Source of the DNA: Gordonibacter massiliensis (ex Traore et al. 2017) | Lineage (GTDB): Bacteria > Actinomycetota > Coriobacteriia > Coriobacteriales > Eggerthellaceae | Reading direction: 5' to 3' | Assembly: GCA_900170005.1 (NCBI GenBank) | Contig: LT827128.1 | Coordinates: 992,001-1,056,000 of the forward strand | DNA: 64,000 bases | Shown here: positions 17,380 through 29,499 of the stretch, one piece after another | Layout: each line of letters opens with the position of its first letter | Position numbering within the stretch: position 1 is the first letter of the stretch | Translations under genes and position numbers: made by a program | Notes under the pieces: generated by a model | Told to the model about the DNA's origin: nothing | Databases searched by the model: none | What the model saw: the letters and a program-made list of their open reading frames with translations, nothing else

Positions 17380-18288
17380 ATGATGACGCGAAGAAGCTTT
17401 CTTGCTGCCGCAGCGTCGGGCGCGGTGCTCGGAGCCGGCCTGCTCGCCGGGTGCGCTGGCCCTGTGCGCGTCTCTGGTGCAGACGGCGCCGCAGCGGGAG
17501 GCCCCACTCGGGAAGCGGATATCGTTCCGCCCGCCGAACCGATGCGGGGCGAGGTGACGCCGGGAACCGAGACGTACCGGGGGTTCACGCTCGACAACGT
17601 CCTGCACTCCGAAGCCGAAGGGGACATCCACTTCAACCTCCTCGTTCCCGAAAGCTACGACGAGGTGGGCAAGGCGGCCCTGTTCGTCACGCTGCCGGGA
17701 TACCAGGGGCTGTACTTCCAGGGCGTGGGCGGAAACATCCAGACCGAGGACTTCGCCTTCGAGGCCCAAGCTTACGACTCCGGCATGATCATCGCGGCGC
17801 CGCAGCTCTCCGATTGGGGCGAGGCGTCGGCCCGCCAAACGATAGCCCTCGTCAAGCATCTGATCGGCTCTTATGCCATAGACGAGAAAAGGGTGTTCCT
17901 GGAGGGCTACTCGGGCGGGGGCGAGACGCTCTCGCTCGTGATGGGGATTGAGCCCGGGCTGTTCTGCGCGGCGCTGTTCTGCTCGTCGCAGTGGGACGGG
18001 GACCTTTCCGTCCTCGCGGACGCGCGCGTGCCGGTTTACCTGGTCATCGGAGAGAGCGACGAGTACTACGGAAGCGAGCCCGCGCGCGAGGCGTATGCGG
18101 AGCTTGCGGGCATCTACCGCAGCCGCGGCCTTCCGGAGGACGAGGTTGCGCGCCTGGCGACGCTCGATGTGAAGGATGCGGGCTACTTCCAGCGCGGAGG
18201 GGTGACGAACCAGCACGGGGGAGGCGGGGCGCTGTTCTGCCGCGACCCGGCCGTGATGGGCTGGCTGTTCGGGGCGGAAGGGGCTTGA
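17380..18288 (+). CDS. Tat lipoprotein alpha/beta hydrolase
   Basis: The 302-residue protein begins MMTRRSFLAAAASG, a twin-arginine signal, with lipobox LLAGC (Cys25). The core has LPGYQGLYFQG near residue 105, nucleophile GYSGGG (Ser178) and a late NQHGGGGAL histidine, as in poly-ester/feruloyl-esterase-like or PHB-depolymerase-like peptidases. GGAAGG lies 9 bases upstream of ATG 17380. It is the third exported hydrolase in this island. Confidence 0.82.
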   Translation: MMTRRSFLAAAASGAVLGAGLLAGCAGPVRVSGADGAAAGGPTREADIVPPAEPMRGEVTPGTETYRGFTLDNVLHSEAEGDIHFNLLVPESYDEVGKAALFVTLPGYQGLYFQGVGGNIQTEDFAFEAQAYDSGMIIAAPQLSDWGEASARQTIALVKHLIGSYAIDEKRVFLEGYSGGGETLSLVMGIEPGLFCAALFCSSQWDGDLSVLADARVPVYLVIGESDEYYGSEPAREAYAELAGIYRSRGLPEDEVARLATLDVKDAGYFQRGGVTNQHGGGGALFCRDPAVMGWLFGAEGA

Positions 18289-18349
18289 CCAAAAGCCGGC
18301 CCTCTGTTGTGAAATGAAAGCTATTGCACGTTTCGAGAAAGGATCTGTC

Positions 18350-19513
18350 ATGGAATCGTTCACCTACGACTACCCGGTAAAGAACTACTTCGGCGAGGGC
18401 GCCGTCGAGCGGGCGCTTGAAGCCGAGATGCCCGTCATGGGCGCGACCGTCATGCTTGCCTACGGCGGTGGTTCCGTCAAGCGCACCGGCGTCTACGACA
18501 AGCTGGTCGCGCTGCTCGAGGGCGCGGGCAAGCAGGTCGTCGACTTCGGCGGCATCATGCCCAACCCCACCTACGAGAAGGTGCAGGAGGGCGCGGCCTT
18601 GGCGCGCGCCGAGAAGGTCGACTTCGTCCTGGCCGTGGGCGGCGGGTCGGTGTTCGACTGCTGCAAGGTGGTGTCGGCCCAGGCCAAGCTTGATGCCGAC
18701 ATCGCCGAGTTCGAGCGCGTGCAGGGCAAGCGCCCCAGTGAGTTCATCCCCCTGGGCTGCGTTGTGACGCTGTCGGGCACCGGGGCCGAGCAGAACGACG
18801 GCGGGGTCATCACCGACGAGAAGGCGCACGTGAAGGGCCCGCTTTTCGGGGCGCTGCCGAAGTGGGCCGCGCTCGACCCCGCCCTCACGCTCACGGTTCC
18901 GCGAGCCCAGTTCCTGAGCGGGGCGTTCGATTCGCTGTCGCACTGCATGGAGACGTACTTCGGCGCCCCGCGCGAGCGCAACGCCTCCGACGACGTCAAC
19001 CTGGCCGTGCAGCGCAACATCGTCCGCAACATGCGTGCCGTGGCCGCCGACGAGGGCGACCTGCACGCGCGCAGCGAGCTCGTCTACGATTCCGCGATGG
19101 GCGAGAACGGCGTGCTCAAGATCGGCAAGGTGGGCGACTTCCAGTGCCACATGATCCAGCACCAGTACGGCGCCTACACGCACACCAACCACGGCCTGGG
19201 GCTGGCCGTCATCCATCCCGCGCTCTACCGCCGCCTTGCCCCGGCAGCGCCCGAACAGTTCGCCCACTGGGCCGTTGAGGTGTGGGGCGTTGATGCGACC
19301 GGAAAGGACGCGCCCGACGTGGCGCTTGAGGGCGTGAGCGCGCTTGCCGCGTTCACGCGCGAGATGGGCCTGCCTGCAACCCTCGCCGAGTTGGGCGGCG
19401 ACGCGTCCGACGATACGCTGCGCGCCGTGGCCGACACCGCCGTGCTCACGCCCGGTTGCGCCAAGAAGCTCGACCGTGACGAGATATTCCAGATCCTCGC
19501 CGAGTGCCGTTAG
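18350..19513 (+). CDS. Iron-containing alcohol dehydrogenase (YqhD/BDH type)
   Basis: The 387-residue cytosolic NAD(P)H-dependent alcohol dehydrogenase reduces aldehydes. The dinucleotide loops YGGGSVKRTG and VGGGSVFDCCK are present, and the metal ligands appear complete: Asp194 and His198 (FDSLSH), His267 (CHMIQH) and His281 (NHGLGLAV). AAAGGA precedes the ATG. This is the functional counterpart of the ligand-less gene at 16221. Confidence 0.94.
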   Translation: MESFTYDYPVKNYFGEGAVERALEAEMPVMGATVMLAYGGGSVKRTGVYDKLVALLEGAGKQVVDFGGIMPNPTYEKVQEGAALARAEKVDFVLAVGGGSVFDCCKVVSAQAKLDADIAEFERVQGKRPSEFIPLGCVVTLSGTGAEQNDGGVITDEKAHVKGPLFGALPKWAALDPALTLTVPRAQFLSGAFDSLSHCMETYFGAPRERNASDDVNLAVQRNIVRNMRAVAADEGDLHARSELVYDSAMGENGVLKIGKVGDFQCHMIQHQYGAYTHTNHGLGLAVIHPALYRRLAPAAPEQFAHWAVEVWGVDATGKDAPDVALEGVSALAAFTREMGLPATLAELGGDASDDTLRAVADTAVLTPGCAKKLDRDEIFQILAECR

Positions 19514-19548
19514 GCAGATTCGCCACCCGATTGAGAAGGGAACCATCC

Positions 19549-21245
<1,697 letters not shown>

Positions 21246-21296
21246 CCCTGTCAGGTCGGATAGGGCTCAAGATCGAATCGAAGGAGAGGACACGTC

Positions 21297-21917
21297 ATGA
21301 AAGCGCTCATGATCAACGGCAGCCCCCGGCGTGGGGGAAACACGTCCATCGCGCTCGCCGAGATGGAGAAGGTGTTCGCCGCCGAAGGCATCGACGTCGA
21401 GACCGTCCAGGTAGGCCACCGGGACATCCGCGGCTGCATCAGCTGCTACAAGTGCTTCGAGCGGGGGAAATGCGTCTTCGACGATTTGGTGAACGAGACA
21501 GCGCCGAAGCTTGACGAGGCGGACGGCCTGGTCGTGGGCGCGCCGGTGTACTACGGCAGCGCCAACGCCACCGTCATCGCGTTTCTCGACAGGCTGTTCT
21601 ACAGCACCGGCCGGATGGACAAGACCATGAAGGTCGGCGCGGGCATCGCCGTTGCGCGCCGCGGCGGCACGAGCGCCACATGGGACGAGTTGAACAAGTA
21701 CTTCGCCATTTCGGGCATACCCATCGCCAGCGGGCAGTACTGGAACGGCGTGTTCGGACGCGAGAGGGGCGAGGCGCGGGCCGACGCGGAGGGCCTGCAG
21801 CAGATGCGCGCGCTCGCCCGCAACATGGCCTTCCTCATGAAGAGCGTCGAATGGGGAAAGCGCGAGCTGGGGCTTCCCGAAAAGGAACCTTTCGAGCGCA
21901 TGAACTTCATACGATAG
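21297..21917 (+). CDS. NADPH-dependent FMN reductase / flavodoxin-family protein
   Basis: The 206-residue flavoprotein opens with MKALMINGSPRRGGNTSIAL, the FMN phosphate-binding motif. GCISCYKCFERGKCVFDD (residues about 47-64) follows, a Cys-rich segment found in iron-sulfur flavoproteins. GAPVYYGSANA marks the flavin ring pocket. It closes the redox island behind AAGGAGAGG. It may reduce small quinones, metals or nitro compounds; this is inference. Confidence 0.87.
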   Translation: MKALMINGSPRRGGNTSIALAEMEKVFAAEGIDVETVQVGHRDIRGCISCYKCFERGKCVFDDLVNETAPKLDEADGLVVGAPVYYGSANATVIAFLDRLFYSTGRMDKTMKVGAGIAVARRGGTSATWDELNKYFAISGIPIASGQYWNGVFGRERGEARADAEGLQQMRALARNMAFLMKSVEWGKRELGLPEKEPFERMNFIR

Positions 21918-22057
21918 AGGCGCAAGGGACGCGACCCCGCAGCCTGCAAGGAGCGTTACGACCGTTATCTAAAGGCATCGAGTTGTTCCTTTGCCCGGGC
22001 GACAATTGCGGAGAACTCGACGCCGCCTGCTTCTAGGCTCTTCGAGGCGGTGCGGGG

Positions 22058-22086
22058 TTGTCGCGGCGGCGGCGCTCCCGTATACT
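22058..22086 (+). promoter_or_regulatory. Promoter of the MATE gene leader
   Basis: TTGTCG at 22058-22063 and TATACT at 22081-22086 are 17 bases apart. The predicted transcript starts at about 22093, leaving a 155-base leader. The earlier bases 21918-22057 hold nothing else supported. Confidence 0.65.
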
Positions 22087-22092
22087 TGCCTC

Positions 22093-22248
22093 TGCTCGGG
22101 ATGACCCGAGCCGGTGCGGCGTCGAGCCCTTCGGGAAAGCTCCGCCGCCACCCGTCCGGTCTGCCGGGACAACCCGGGAAATCCAAGCGATCGCGCGTCC
22201 TTGCAGGGCGCCGTCAAGATCGTGCACATCAAGTGGGGACACGCAACG
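22093..22248 (+). promoter_or_regulatory. Structured 5' leader of the MATE gene
   Basis: The leader folds into at least three hairpins: CTCGG/CCGAG near 22094, a long GCGGCG..GAGC/GCTCCGCCGC stem near 22118-22150, and GTCC/GGGAC around 22158-22173. It resembles a cis-regulatory RNA, but I do not recognise the consensus of a known riboswitch class in it. Confidence 0.4.
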
Positions 22249-23830
22249 ATGGAGGAGAAGAGGAACCAGCTGCGGCCGACCGCTGCGGAAAGCGGGGAGC
22301 TGCATCGGGAGCAGCAGATAGCGGCCGAGAAGCCCTTCGAGCGCCGACCGGTGCTCGACACCGGCGACCTGGAAGTGGCCGTGCCCGTGAAGCGCACGGA
22401 CCAGCAGCGCGCCGGCGACGCCAAGATCGACCGCATGGGAGAGGCCAGCACGTTCAAACTGCTGCTGGAGTTCTCCATACCGGCCGTGTTCGGCGTGCTC
22501 GTGCAAACGCTCTACAACGTCATCGACGCCGTGTACGTGGGCGCCGCGGTGGGGGAGAACGGCCTGGCCGCCACGACGGTGGCGAACCCGGCCATGACGT
22601 TCATGGTGGCCGTGGCCATGCTCGTGGGCGTGGGCGGCAACGCGCTCGCGGCCATCAAGCTGGGCGAGCGCAAGAAGCGCGTGGCCGAGCGCGTGCTGGG
22701 CAACAGCCTGGTGCTGCTCCTGGGCGCGGGCGTCGTCGCCTGGGTCGTGGGCCTTTTGGCGCTCGATCCCATCCTGCGCGCCTCCGGTGCCGACGAAGCG
22801 GTGCTGCCGCGCGCGCGCCTTCATGACGGTCATCATCGCGGGCTGCCCTCTGCAGTTCGTGGCGTTCGGCATGAACAACTTCATCCGCACGGCGGGCCAT
22901 CCCAATCGCGCCCTCGGCTCCATGCTCGTGGGCACCGGCGCGAACATCGTGCTGGGGTACCTGTTCATCATCGTTCTGGACGGCGGCATGATGGGCGCGG
23001 GGCTGGCCACCGTGTGCTCGTGGGCGCTCTCGGCCGTCTTCGTCATGCAGTTCTTCCTGAAGAAGGGCTCGCCCATGCCGCTGCGGCGCGAGGCGCTGGG
23101 CATCAAGTGGCGCGTGGCGCTGCGTATCTGCGCGCTCGGCGTGGCGCCCTCGGTCATGGAGCTGGGCTTCGCCGTGTCGAACATGATCATGAACAACCTG
23201 CTGCTCTCCTACGGCGCCGCCGACCCGCTCGGCTCCGACGGGGCGCTGGCGGTCATGAGGGTGCTCTCGGCCGTGGGCATGTTCACCATCATGCCGTCCA
23301 TGGGCATCGCCATGGGCGCGCAGCCCATCATCGGCTACAACTACGGCGCCCGGAAGTTCGGGCGCATGAAGCGCACGCTGGGGCAGGGCATCCTGCTGGG
23401 GATCGCCATCACGGTGCCGCTCTGGTTCACCGTGCTGTTCCTGCCCGATATGTACGCGCACCTGTTCAGCCTGCCGGAGGCCTATCTCGACGCCACGGCG
23501 TGGGCGCTCATAGCCTACCTCGTGTTCATACCCATCCTGCCCGTGGCGCTCATCGGCGCGAACTACTTCGACGCCACCGGGCAGGCGCTCAAGGCGACGC
23601 TGCTCACGCTCACGCGCCAGATACTGTTCTTCATCCCGCTTCTGCTGGCGAGCCCGCATGTGCTGCCGCACGTCTTGCCCATGACGCCCCTGCAGAGCCT
23701 GTTCTTCGCGCCTTCGCTCTCCGACATCACGTCCACGCTTTTGGTGGTGTCGTTCCTGGCGGTGGAGTGGCGCCGGCTGCGCAAGCTGGAGGCGCGGGAA
23801 GGGCTCGCGGGCGCCGAGTCGGCCTCGTAG
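22249..23830 (+). pseudogene. MATE-family efflux transporter, frameshifted
   Basis: The first frame (from ATG 22249) gives a hydrophilic tail and the first MATE half (FKLLLEFSIPAVFGVLVQTLYNVIDAVYVGAAVG) up to about 22808. The second half continues in another frame from the same place (AFMTVIIAGCPLQFVAFGMNNFIRTAGHPN) to 23830. The break falls in a CGCGCGCGC run at 22810-22818; two more bases (one CG) would restore a single frame of about 527 codons. Possible causes are mutation, a reversible slippage switch or a base-calling error. MATE proteins export drugs and metabolites using Na+ or H+ gradients. Confidence 0.85.
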
Positions 23831-24010
23831 CGTCCTTTCCGCTCGCCTTGCCCGGCTGACCGCCCGCCGCGCGTGCCGCGCGCTTCCCATCCGCCAAGAC
23901 GGGGCTTGGCGCCGGTTGGCGGCGTCCTGTCGCGCGCCGCGCGCAAAGAGCCTAGCATGGTTCGCGTATTCTCGAATGGCCGTACCCACGCGACCGGGAA
24001 GGAGCATGCC

Positions 24011-25090
24011 ATGAGGATCGAAGCCGCCGTCACCCACGGCAAGGGGGAGGCGTTCAAGATCGAGGAAGTGGAGCTGGCGAAACCGCGCGCCGGCGAGGTG
24101 CTGGTGAGGATAGCTGCTACGGGCGTTTGCCATACGGACGCCGTGGCCCGGGACAACGGCATCGTTCCCTATCCCATCGTCCTCGGGCACGAGGGCGCCG
24201 GCGTCGTCGAGCAGGTGGGCGAGGGCGTGAAGACCGTCGAGCCGGGAGACCACGTGGTGCTCTCGTACTCGTCGTGCGGGCACTGCGAGAACTGCCGGTC
24301 CGCCCATCCCTCCACGTGCGAGGATATGAACGCCTTGAACTTCGGTTCCGAGGGCATCGAGCGCCTGGAGCAGAACGGCGAGAAGGTGGCCACGTTCTTC
24401 GGCCAGTCCTCGTTCGGCACCTACGCCGTCGCCGACGAGCGCAACGTGGTGAAGGTGAGGAAGGACGTGGAGCTGGAGCTGCTCGGCCCCTTGGGCTGCG
24501 GGATACAGACGGGGAGCGGGACGGTGCTCGTCCGCCTCAAACCCGAGTTCGGCTCCACGATCGCCGTGTACGGCTGCGGGGCCGTGGGGCTCAGCGCCGT
24601 CATGGCGGCGAAGATCGCGGGGTGCAAGACCATCATCGCGGTCGACGTCCACGACAACCGCCTGGAGCTGGCCCGCGAGCTGGGCGCCGCCTACGCGTTC
24701 AACGGCGGCGAGGTCGACGTGGTGGAGGAGATCAGGAAGGTGACGGGGTCGGGCACCCATTACGCGGTCGAGACGACCGGCGTCCCCTCCGTCGTCCACC
24801 AGAGCCTGGCCGCGCTGCGCCCGCTCGGCACCGTGGCCATCGTGGGCATCACGCCCGAGATGACCATCGACATGTTCGGCGAGATCATGGCCGAGGGGAA
24901 GACGATGACGGGCGTCATAGAGGGCGACACCGTGCCGCAGCTGTTCATTCCCGAGCTGGTCGACTACTACTGCCAGGGCCTTTTCCCCTTCGACAAGCTG
25001 GTGAGATACTACGCTTTCGACGACATCAACCAGGCGTTCGAGGATTCTCGCACGGGCGAGGCCATCAAGCCGATCGTCAAGATGAAGTAG
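24011..25090 (+). CDS. Zinc-dependent NAD(P) alcohol dehydrogenase
   Basis: A 359-residue medium-chain dehydrogenase. Catalytic zinc ligands are Cys40 (GVCHTD), His60 and Glu61 (GHEGAG) and a later Cys in PLGCGIQTG. The structural zinc is held by the four cysteines of SCGHCENCRSAHPSTC. The nucleotide site is VYGCGAVGLSAVM. The architecture matches aryl-alcohol/benzyl-alcohol dehydrogenases. The ATG at 24011 follows GAAGGAG. It is a single gene with its own terminator. Confidence 0.94.
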   Translation: MRIEAAVTHGKGEAFKIEEVELAKPRAGEVLVRIAATGVCHTDAVARDNGIVPYPIVLGHEGAGVVEQVGEGVKTVEPGDHVVLSYSSCGHCENCRSAHPSTCEDMNALNFGSEGIERLEQNGEKVATFFGQSSFGTYAVADERNVVKVRKDVELELLGPLGCGIQTGSGTVLVRLKPEFGSTIAVYGCGAVGLSAVMAAKIAGCKTIIAVDVHDNRLELARELGAAYAFNGGEVDVVEEIRKVTGSGTHYAVETTGVPSVVHQSLAALRPLGTVAIVGITPEMTIDMFGEIMAEGKTMTGVIEGDTVPQLFIPELVDYYCQGLFPFDKLVRYYAFDDINQAFEDSRTGEAIKPIVKMK

Positions 25091-25117
25091 CCCGAGGCGA
25101 ACAGAGCATCGGTTTCG

Positions 25118-25147
25118 GCGCCCCGCATCTTTGCGGGGCGTTTTTTT
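25118..25147 (+). terminator. Terminator of the zinc alcohol dehydrogenase gene
   Basis: CGCCCCGC and GCGGGGCG with a 6-base loop are followed by seven T residues. Confidence 0.92.
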
Positions 25148-25260
25148 CGCGCTTTCCGACGAGGCGGTCCCGCGGCGGGGCTGGGGGTTTCCGCGTCTTT
25201 CGCCGCGGTTTGCGAGGGCGCGGGCTGCGCCCCGTGGGGACGTTCTGCTGGGGATTAAAA

Positions 25261-25276
25261 TTGTGCATCTGCACAA
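25261..25276. promoter_or_regulatory. Palindrome upstream of the ech operon
   Basis: TTGTGCA-TC-TGCACAA is a perfect inverted repeat, with another GTGCA six bases downstream. It follows TAAAAT at 25256-25261. It is a plausible operator for the hydrogenase operon. The surrounding stretch 25148-25506 contains no gene. Confidence 0.5.
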
Positions 25277-25433
25277 ATCGTGCATACCCTGCTTGGAGGC
25301 CGTTCGCCGCCCACCGTGACTTTGCAACCGCCCCCGGCGACTTTTCGCGCGTTCGCGGCCCTTTTACCGACCGAAACCCGCCGAAGCGACCCCTTTTCGA
25401 ACACAGGTGCTTTTCTCTGATAAAGTGCTTGCG

Positions 25434-25454
25434 AAGCGACATCGGTCGCTTTTT
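25434..25454 (+). terminator. Short hairpin with T run in the ech leader (possible attenuator)
   Basis: AAGCGAC-ATCG-GTCGCTT is followed by TTT, so it has the form of an intrinsic terminator. It lies only 52 bases before the first ech gene on the same strand. Confidence 0.55.
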
Positions 25455-25475
25455 ATGTTCGCATCTATGTTCGCA
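25455..25475 (+). repeat. Direct repeat ATGTTCGCA in the ech leader
   Basis: ATGTTCGCA occurs at 25455-25463 and 25467-25475, a 12-base period just before the ribosome site of the first ech gene. It may be a protein binding site or part of the leader RNA. Confidence 0.45.
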
Positions 25476-25506
25476 AACAATCGGTAAAGGTAAAGGGGGA
25501 AGCTAC

Positions 25507-27426
<1,920 letters not shown>

Positions 27427-27444
27427 GAAAGGGTGTGATCTGAC

Positions 27445-28314
27445 ATGTCTTTGCTTTTCGTCCTCATCGGCACCCTCGCCTTCACCATCGCGGCGCCCGT
27501 GCTGGGCTGCCTTCTGGCGGGCCTCGACCGCAAGATCACGGCGCGCATGCAGGGTCGCGTGGGCCCGCCGCTTTTGCAGCCGTACTACGACGTGCGCAAG
27601 CTCATCGAGAAGGACAACGTGTCCGTCAACTCCACCGAGGGAACCTACATCACCTGCGCGCTCGTGTTCACGCTGCTCGCCGGCGGCATCTTCTACTCGG
27701 GCGGCAACCTGCTCATGAGCGTGTTCGTGATCACGCTCTCGGGCCTGTTCTTCATCGTGGCCGCGTACTCCACGCGCTCGCCTTACGCCGAGATCGGCGC
27801 GAACCGCGAGACGCTGCAGGTCATGGCGTACGAGCCCATGGTGCTGTTCATGGCCGTGGCCTTCTACATGGCGGCCGGCACGTTCGACTCCGCAGGCGTG
27901 TTCGCGCTCGACGCGCCCGTCGTCTCGAGCATCTGGCTCGTGTTCCTGGGCTTTCTGTTCATCCTCACCATCAAGCTGCGCAAGTCGCCGTTCGACCTGT
28001 CGTACTCCCATCACGCCCACCAGGAGCTCGTCAAGGGCATCACCACCGAGATGAGCGGCAAGACGCTCGCCAAGGTGGAGGTCATGCACTGGTGCGAGAA
28101 CGTGCTGTTCCTTGGCTGGGTGGGCATGTTCTTCGTGTGGGCCAACCCGGTTTCCATCGTGCTGGCGCTCGTGGTGATCGCGCTGGTGTACTTCTTGGAA
28201 ATATGGATCGACAACAACTTCGCCCGCGTGAAGTGGCAGGCGATGCTCTCGTCGGCCTGGATCGTGGCGTTCGTGGCCGGCTTCGTCAACATCGCCGTCC
28301 TGGCGTACCTGTAA
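27445..28314 (+). CDS. echB: Ech hydrogenase subunit B, NuoH-like membrane subunit
   Basis: The 289-residue membrane protein belongs to the NuoH/HycD/EchB family. GLDRKITARMQGRVGPPLLQPYYDVRKLIEKDN near residue 27 is the family signature, and the ANRETLQVMAYEP loop faces the quinone-site equivalent. It has about eight helices. It anchors the soluble arm and links it to the ion path in EchA. Confidence 0.93.
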   Translation: MSLLFVLIGTLAFTIAAPVLGCLLAGLDRKITARMQGRVGPPLLQPYYDVRKLIEKDNVSVNSTEGTYITCALVFTLLAGGIFYSGGNLLMSVFVITLSGLFFIVAAYSTRSPYAEIGANRETLQVMAYEPMVLFMAVAFYMAAGTFDSAGVFALDAPVVSSIWLVFLGFLFILTIKLRKSPFDLSYSHHAHQELVKGITTEMSGKTLAKVEVMHWCENVLFLGWVGMFFVWANPVSIVLALVVIALVYFLEIWIDNNFARVKWQAMLSSAWIVAFVAGFVNIAVLAYL

Positions 28315-28327
28315 GGAGGCGGGAACC

Positions 28328-28771
28328 ATGACGTTTGCAACCAAATCCCCGTGGGTCATCCACTACGACGCGTCGAGCTGCAACGGCTGCGACATCGAGG
28401 TGCTGGCGGCGCTCTGCCCCGGCTACGACGTCGAGCGCTTCGGCATCGTGAACACGGGCAACCCCAAGCACGCCGACATCTTCCTGGTCACCGGCTCGGT
28501 GAACGAGCGCAACATCGAGGTGGTCAAGGAGATCTACAACCAGATGGTGGAGCCGAAGGTGGTCATCGCGTGCGGCATCTGCGCGTGCTCGGCCGGCATC
28601 TTCCACGACTGCTACAACGTGATCGGCGGCGTCGACCAGGCCATCCCCGTCGACGTGTACGCGCCCGGCTGCGCCGTGCGCCCCGAGGCCATCATCGACG
28701 CGGTCGTGCAGGGGCTGGGCATTCTGGAAGAGAAGTCCAAGGCCCTGCAGGCGCAGAAGAAGGGAGCGTGA
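28328..28771 (+). CDS. echC: Ech hydrogenase small subunit (EchC)
   Basis: A 147-residue NuoB-like small subunit. Cys18 and Cys21 (SSCNGCDIE), Cys85 (GICAC) and Cys115 (APGCAVRP) can hold the proximal 4Fe-4S cluster next to the nickel site. AAGGAGG precedes the ATG. It ends one base before echD. Confidence 0.94.
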   Translation: MTFATKSPWVIHYDASSCNGCDIEVLAALCPGYDVERFGIVNTGNPKHADIFLVTGSVNERNIEVVKEIYNQMVEPKVVIACGICACSAGIFHDCYNVIGGVDQAIPVDVYAPGCAVRPEAIIDAVVQGLGILEEKSKALQAQKKGA

Positions 28772-28772
28772 C

Positions 28773-29498
28773 ATGACGCTTGAAACCACGTTCGTCCCGC
28801 TGACCGTCGAGGGGCTGCCCGCGCTCGCGGCGGCCAAGAAGGCCGACGGCTGGCGTTTCGTGCAGATACTCGCCGTGAACACCGAGGAGGGCATCGACCT
28901 CATCTACTCGTTCATGAAGGGCAACCTGCTGGAGAACTGCGAGATCAAGGCCGTCCAGAAGGACGCGGTCGTACCCAGCATCACCGACCAGTTCCTCGAG
29001 GCGTTCGTGTTCGAGAACGAGACGCACGACCTGTTCGGCGTGAACATCCAGGGCATCGCCATCGACTTCGGCGGCAACTTCTACGCGCTGGCGCAGAAAG
29101 AGCCCATGACCATCATCTCGCCCGAGCAGAAGGCCGCGCGCGAGAAGGCGAGGAAGGTCGCCGAGGCGAAGGCGGCCAAGGAAAAGGCCACCAAGGCCGC
29201 GGCGGCGAACGCCGCGTACGAGGCGGGGCATCCCACGCCCAAGGAGCCCGGAGAGCCCATCGTGCCCACGGGCGACGACGACGCGGAGCTGAAGCTGGCC
29301 GGTGCCGACCCCGAGAAGGTGGCGCGCGCCCGCGCGGCCATCGCCGCGAAGGCCAAGAAGGCCGCCGAGGCCGAGAAGGACGCCGCGCTCAAGGAGAAGC
29401 TGGCCGGCATGGATCCCGAGAAGGCCGCCAAGGTGCGCGCCGCCATGGAGGCGAAGGCAGCCCGCGAGGCCGCCGCAGCCCAGAAAGAAGGTGAGTAG
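28773..29498 (+). CDS. echD: Ech hydrogenase subunit D with Ala/Lys-rich extension
   Basis: The N-terminal 115 residues match NuoC/EchD (TFLVPLTVEGLP-like start, ETHDLFGVNIQGIAIDFGGNFYALAQ). The remaining 125 or so residues are a charged, alanine-rich helical tail containing two related blocks, each LAG-[AM]-DPEK followed by an Ala/Lys/Arg-rich run (about residues 174-200 and 210-236). EchD proteins normally stop near 110-130 residues. The tail resembles the DP-K-A repeats at the end of RnfC. Its role is unknown. Confidence 0.88.
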   Translation: MTLETTFVPLTVEGLPALAAAKKADGWRFVQILAVNTEEGIDLIYSFMKGNLLENCEIKAVQKDAVVPSITDQFLEAFVFENETHDLFGVNIQGIAIDFGGNFYALAQKEPMTIISPEQKAAREKARKVAEAKAAKEKATKAAAANAAYEAGHPTPKEPGEPIVPTGDDDAELKLAGADPEKVARARAAIAAKAKKAAEAEKDAALKEKLAGMDPEKAAKVRAAMEAKAAREAAAAQKEGE

Positions 29499-29499
29499 C

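Noticed and set aside
22093-22248. Cobalamin, FMN, TPP, fluoride or guanidine riboswitch
   Set aside because: The leader is structured, but I could not find the conserved boxes of any of these classes.
22655-25327. 890-codon minus-strand open frame
   Set aside because: Low-complexity His/Arg/Gly-rich translation, typical of an antisense shadow in GC-rich DNA, across two real plus-strand genes.
24127-25506. In-frame extension upstream of echA
   Set aside because: It crosses a zinc ADH gene, a strong terminator and the leader; the real start is near 25507.
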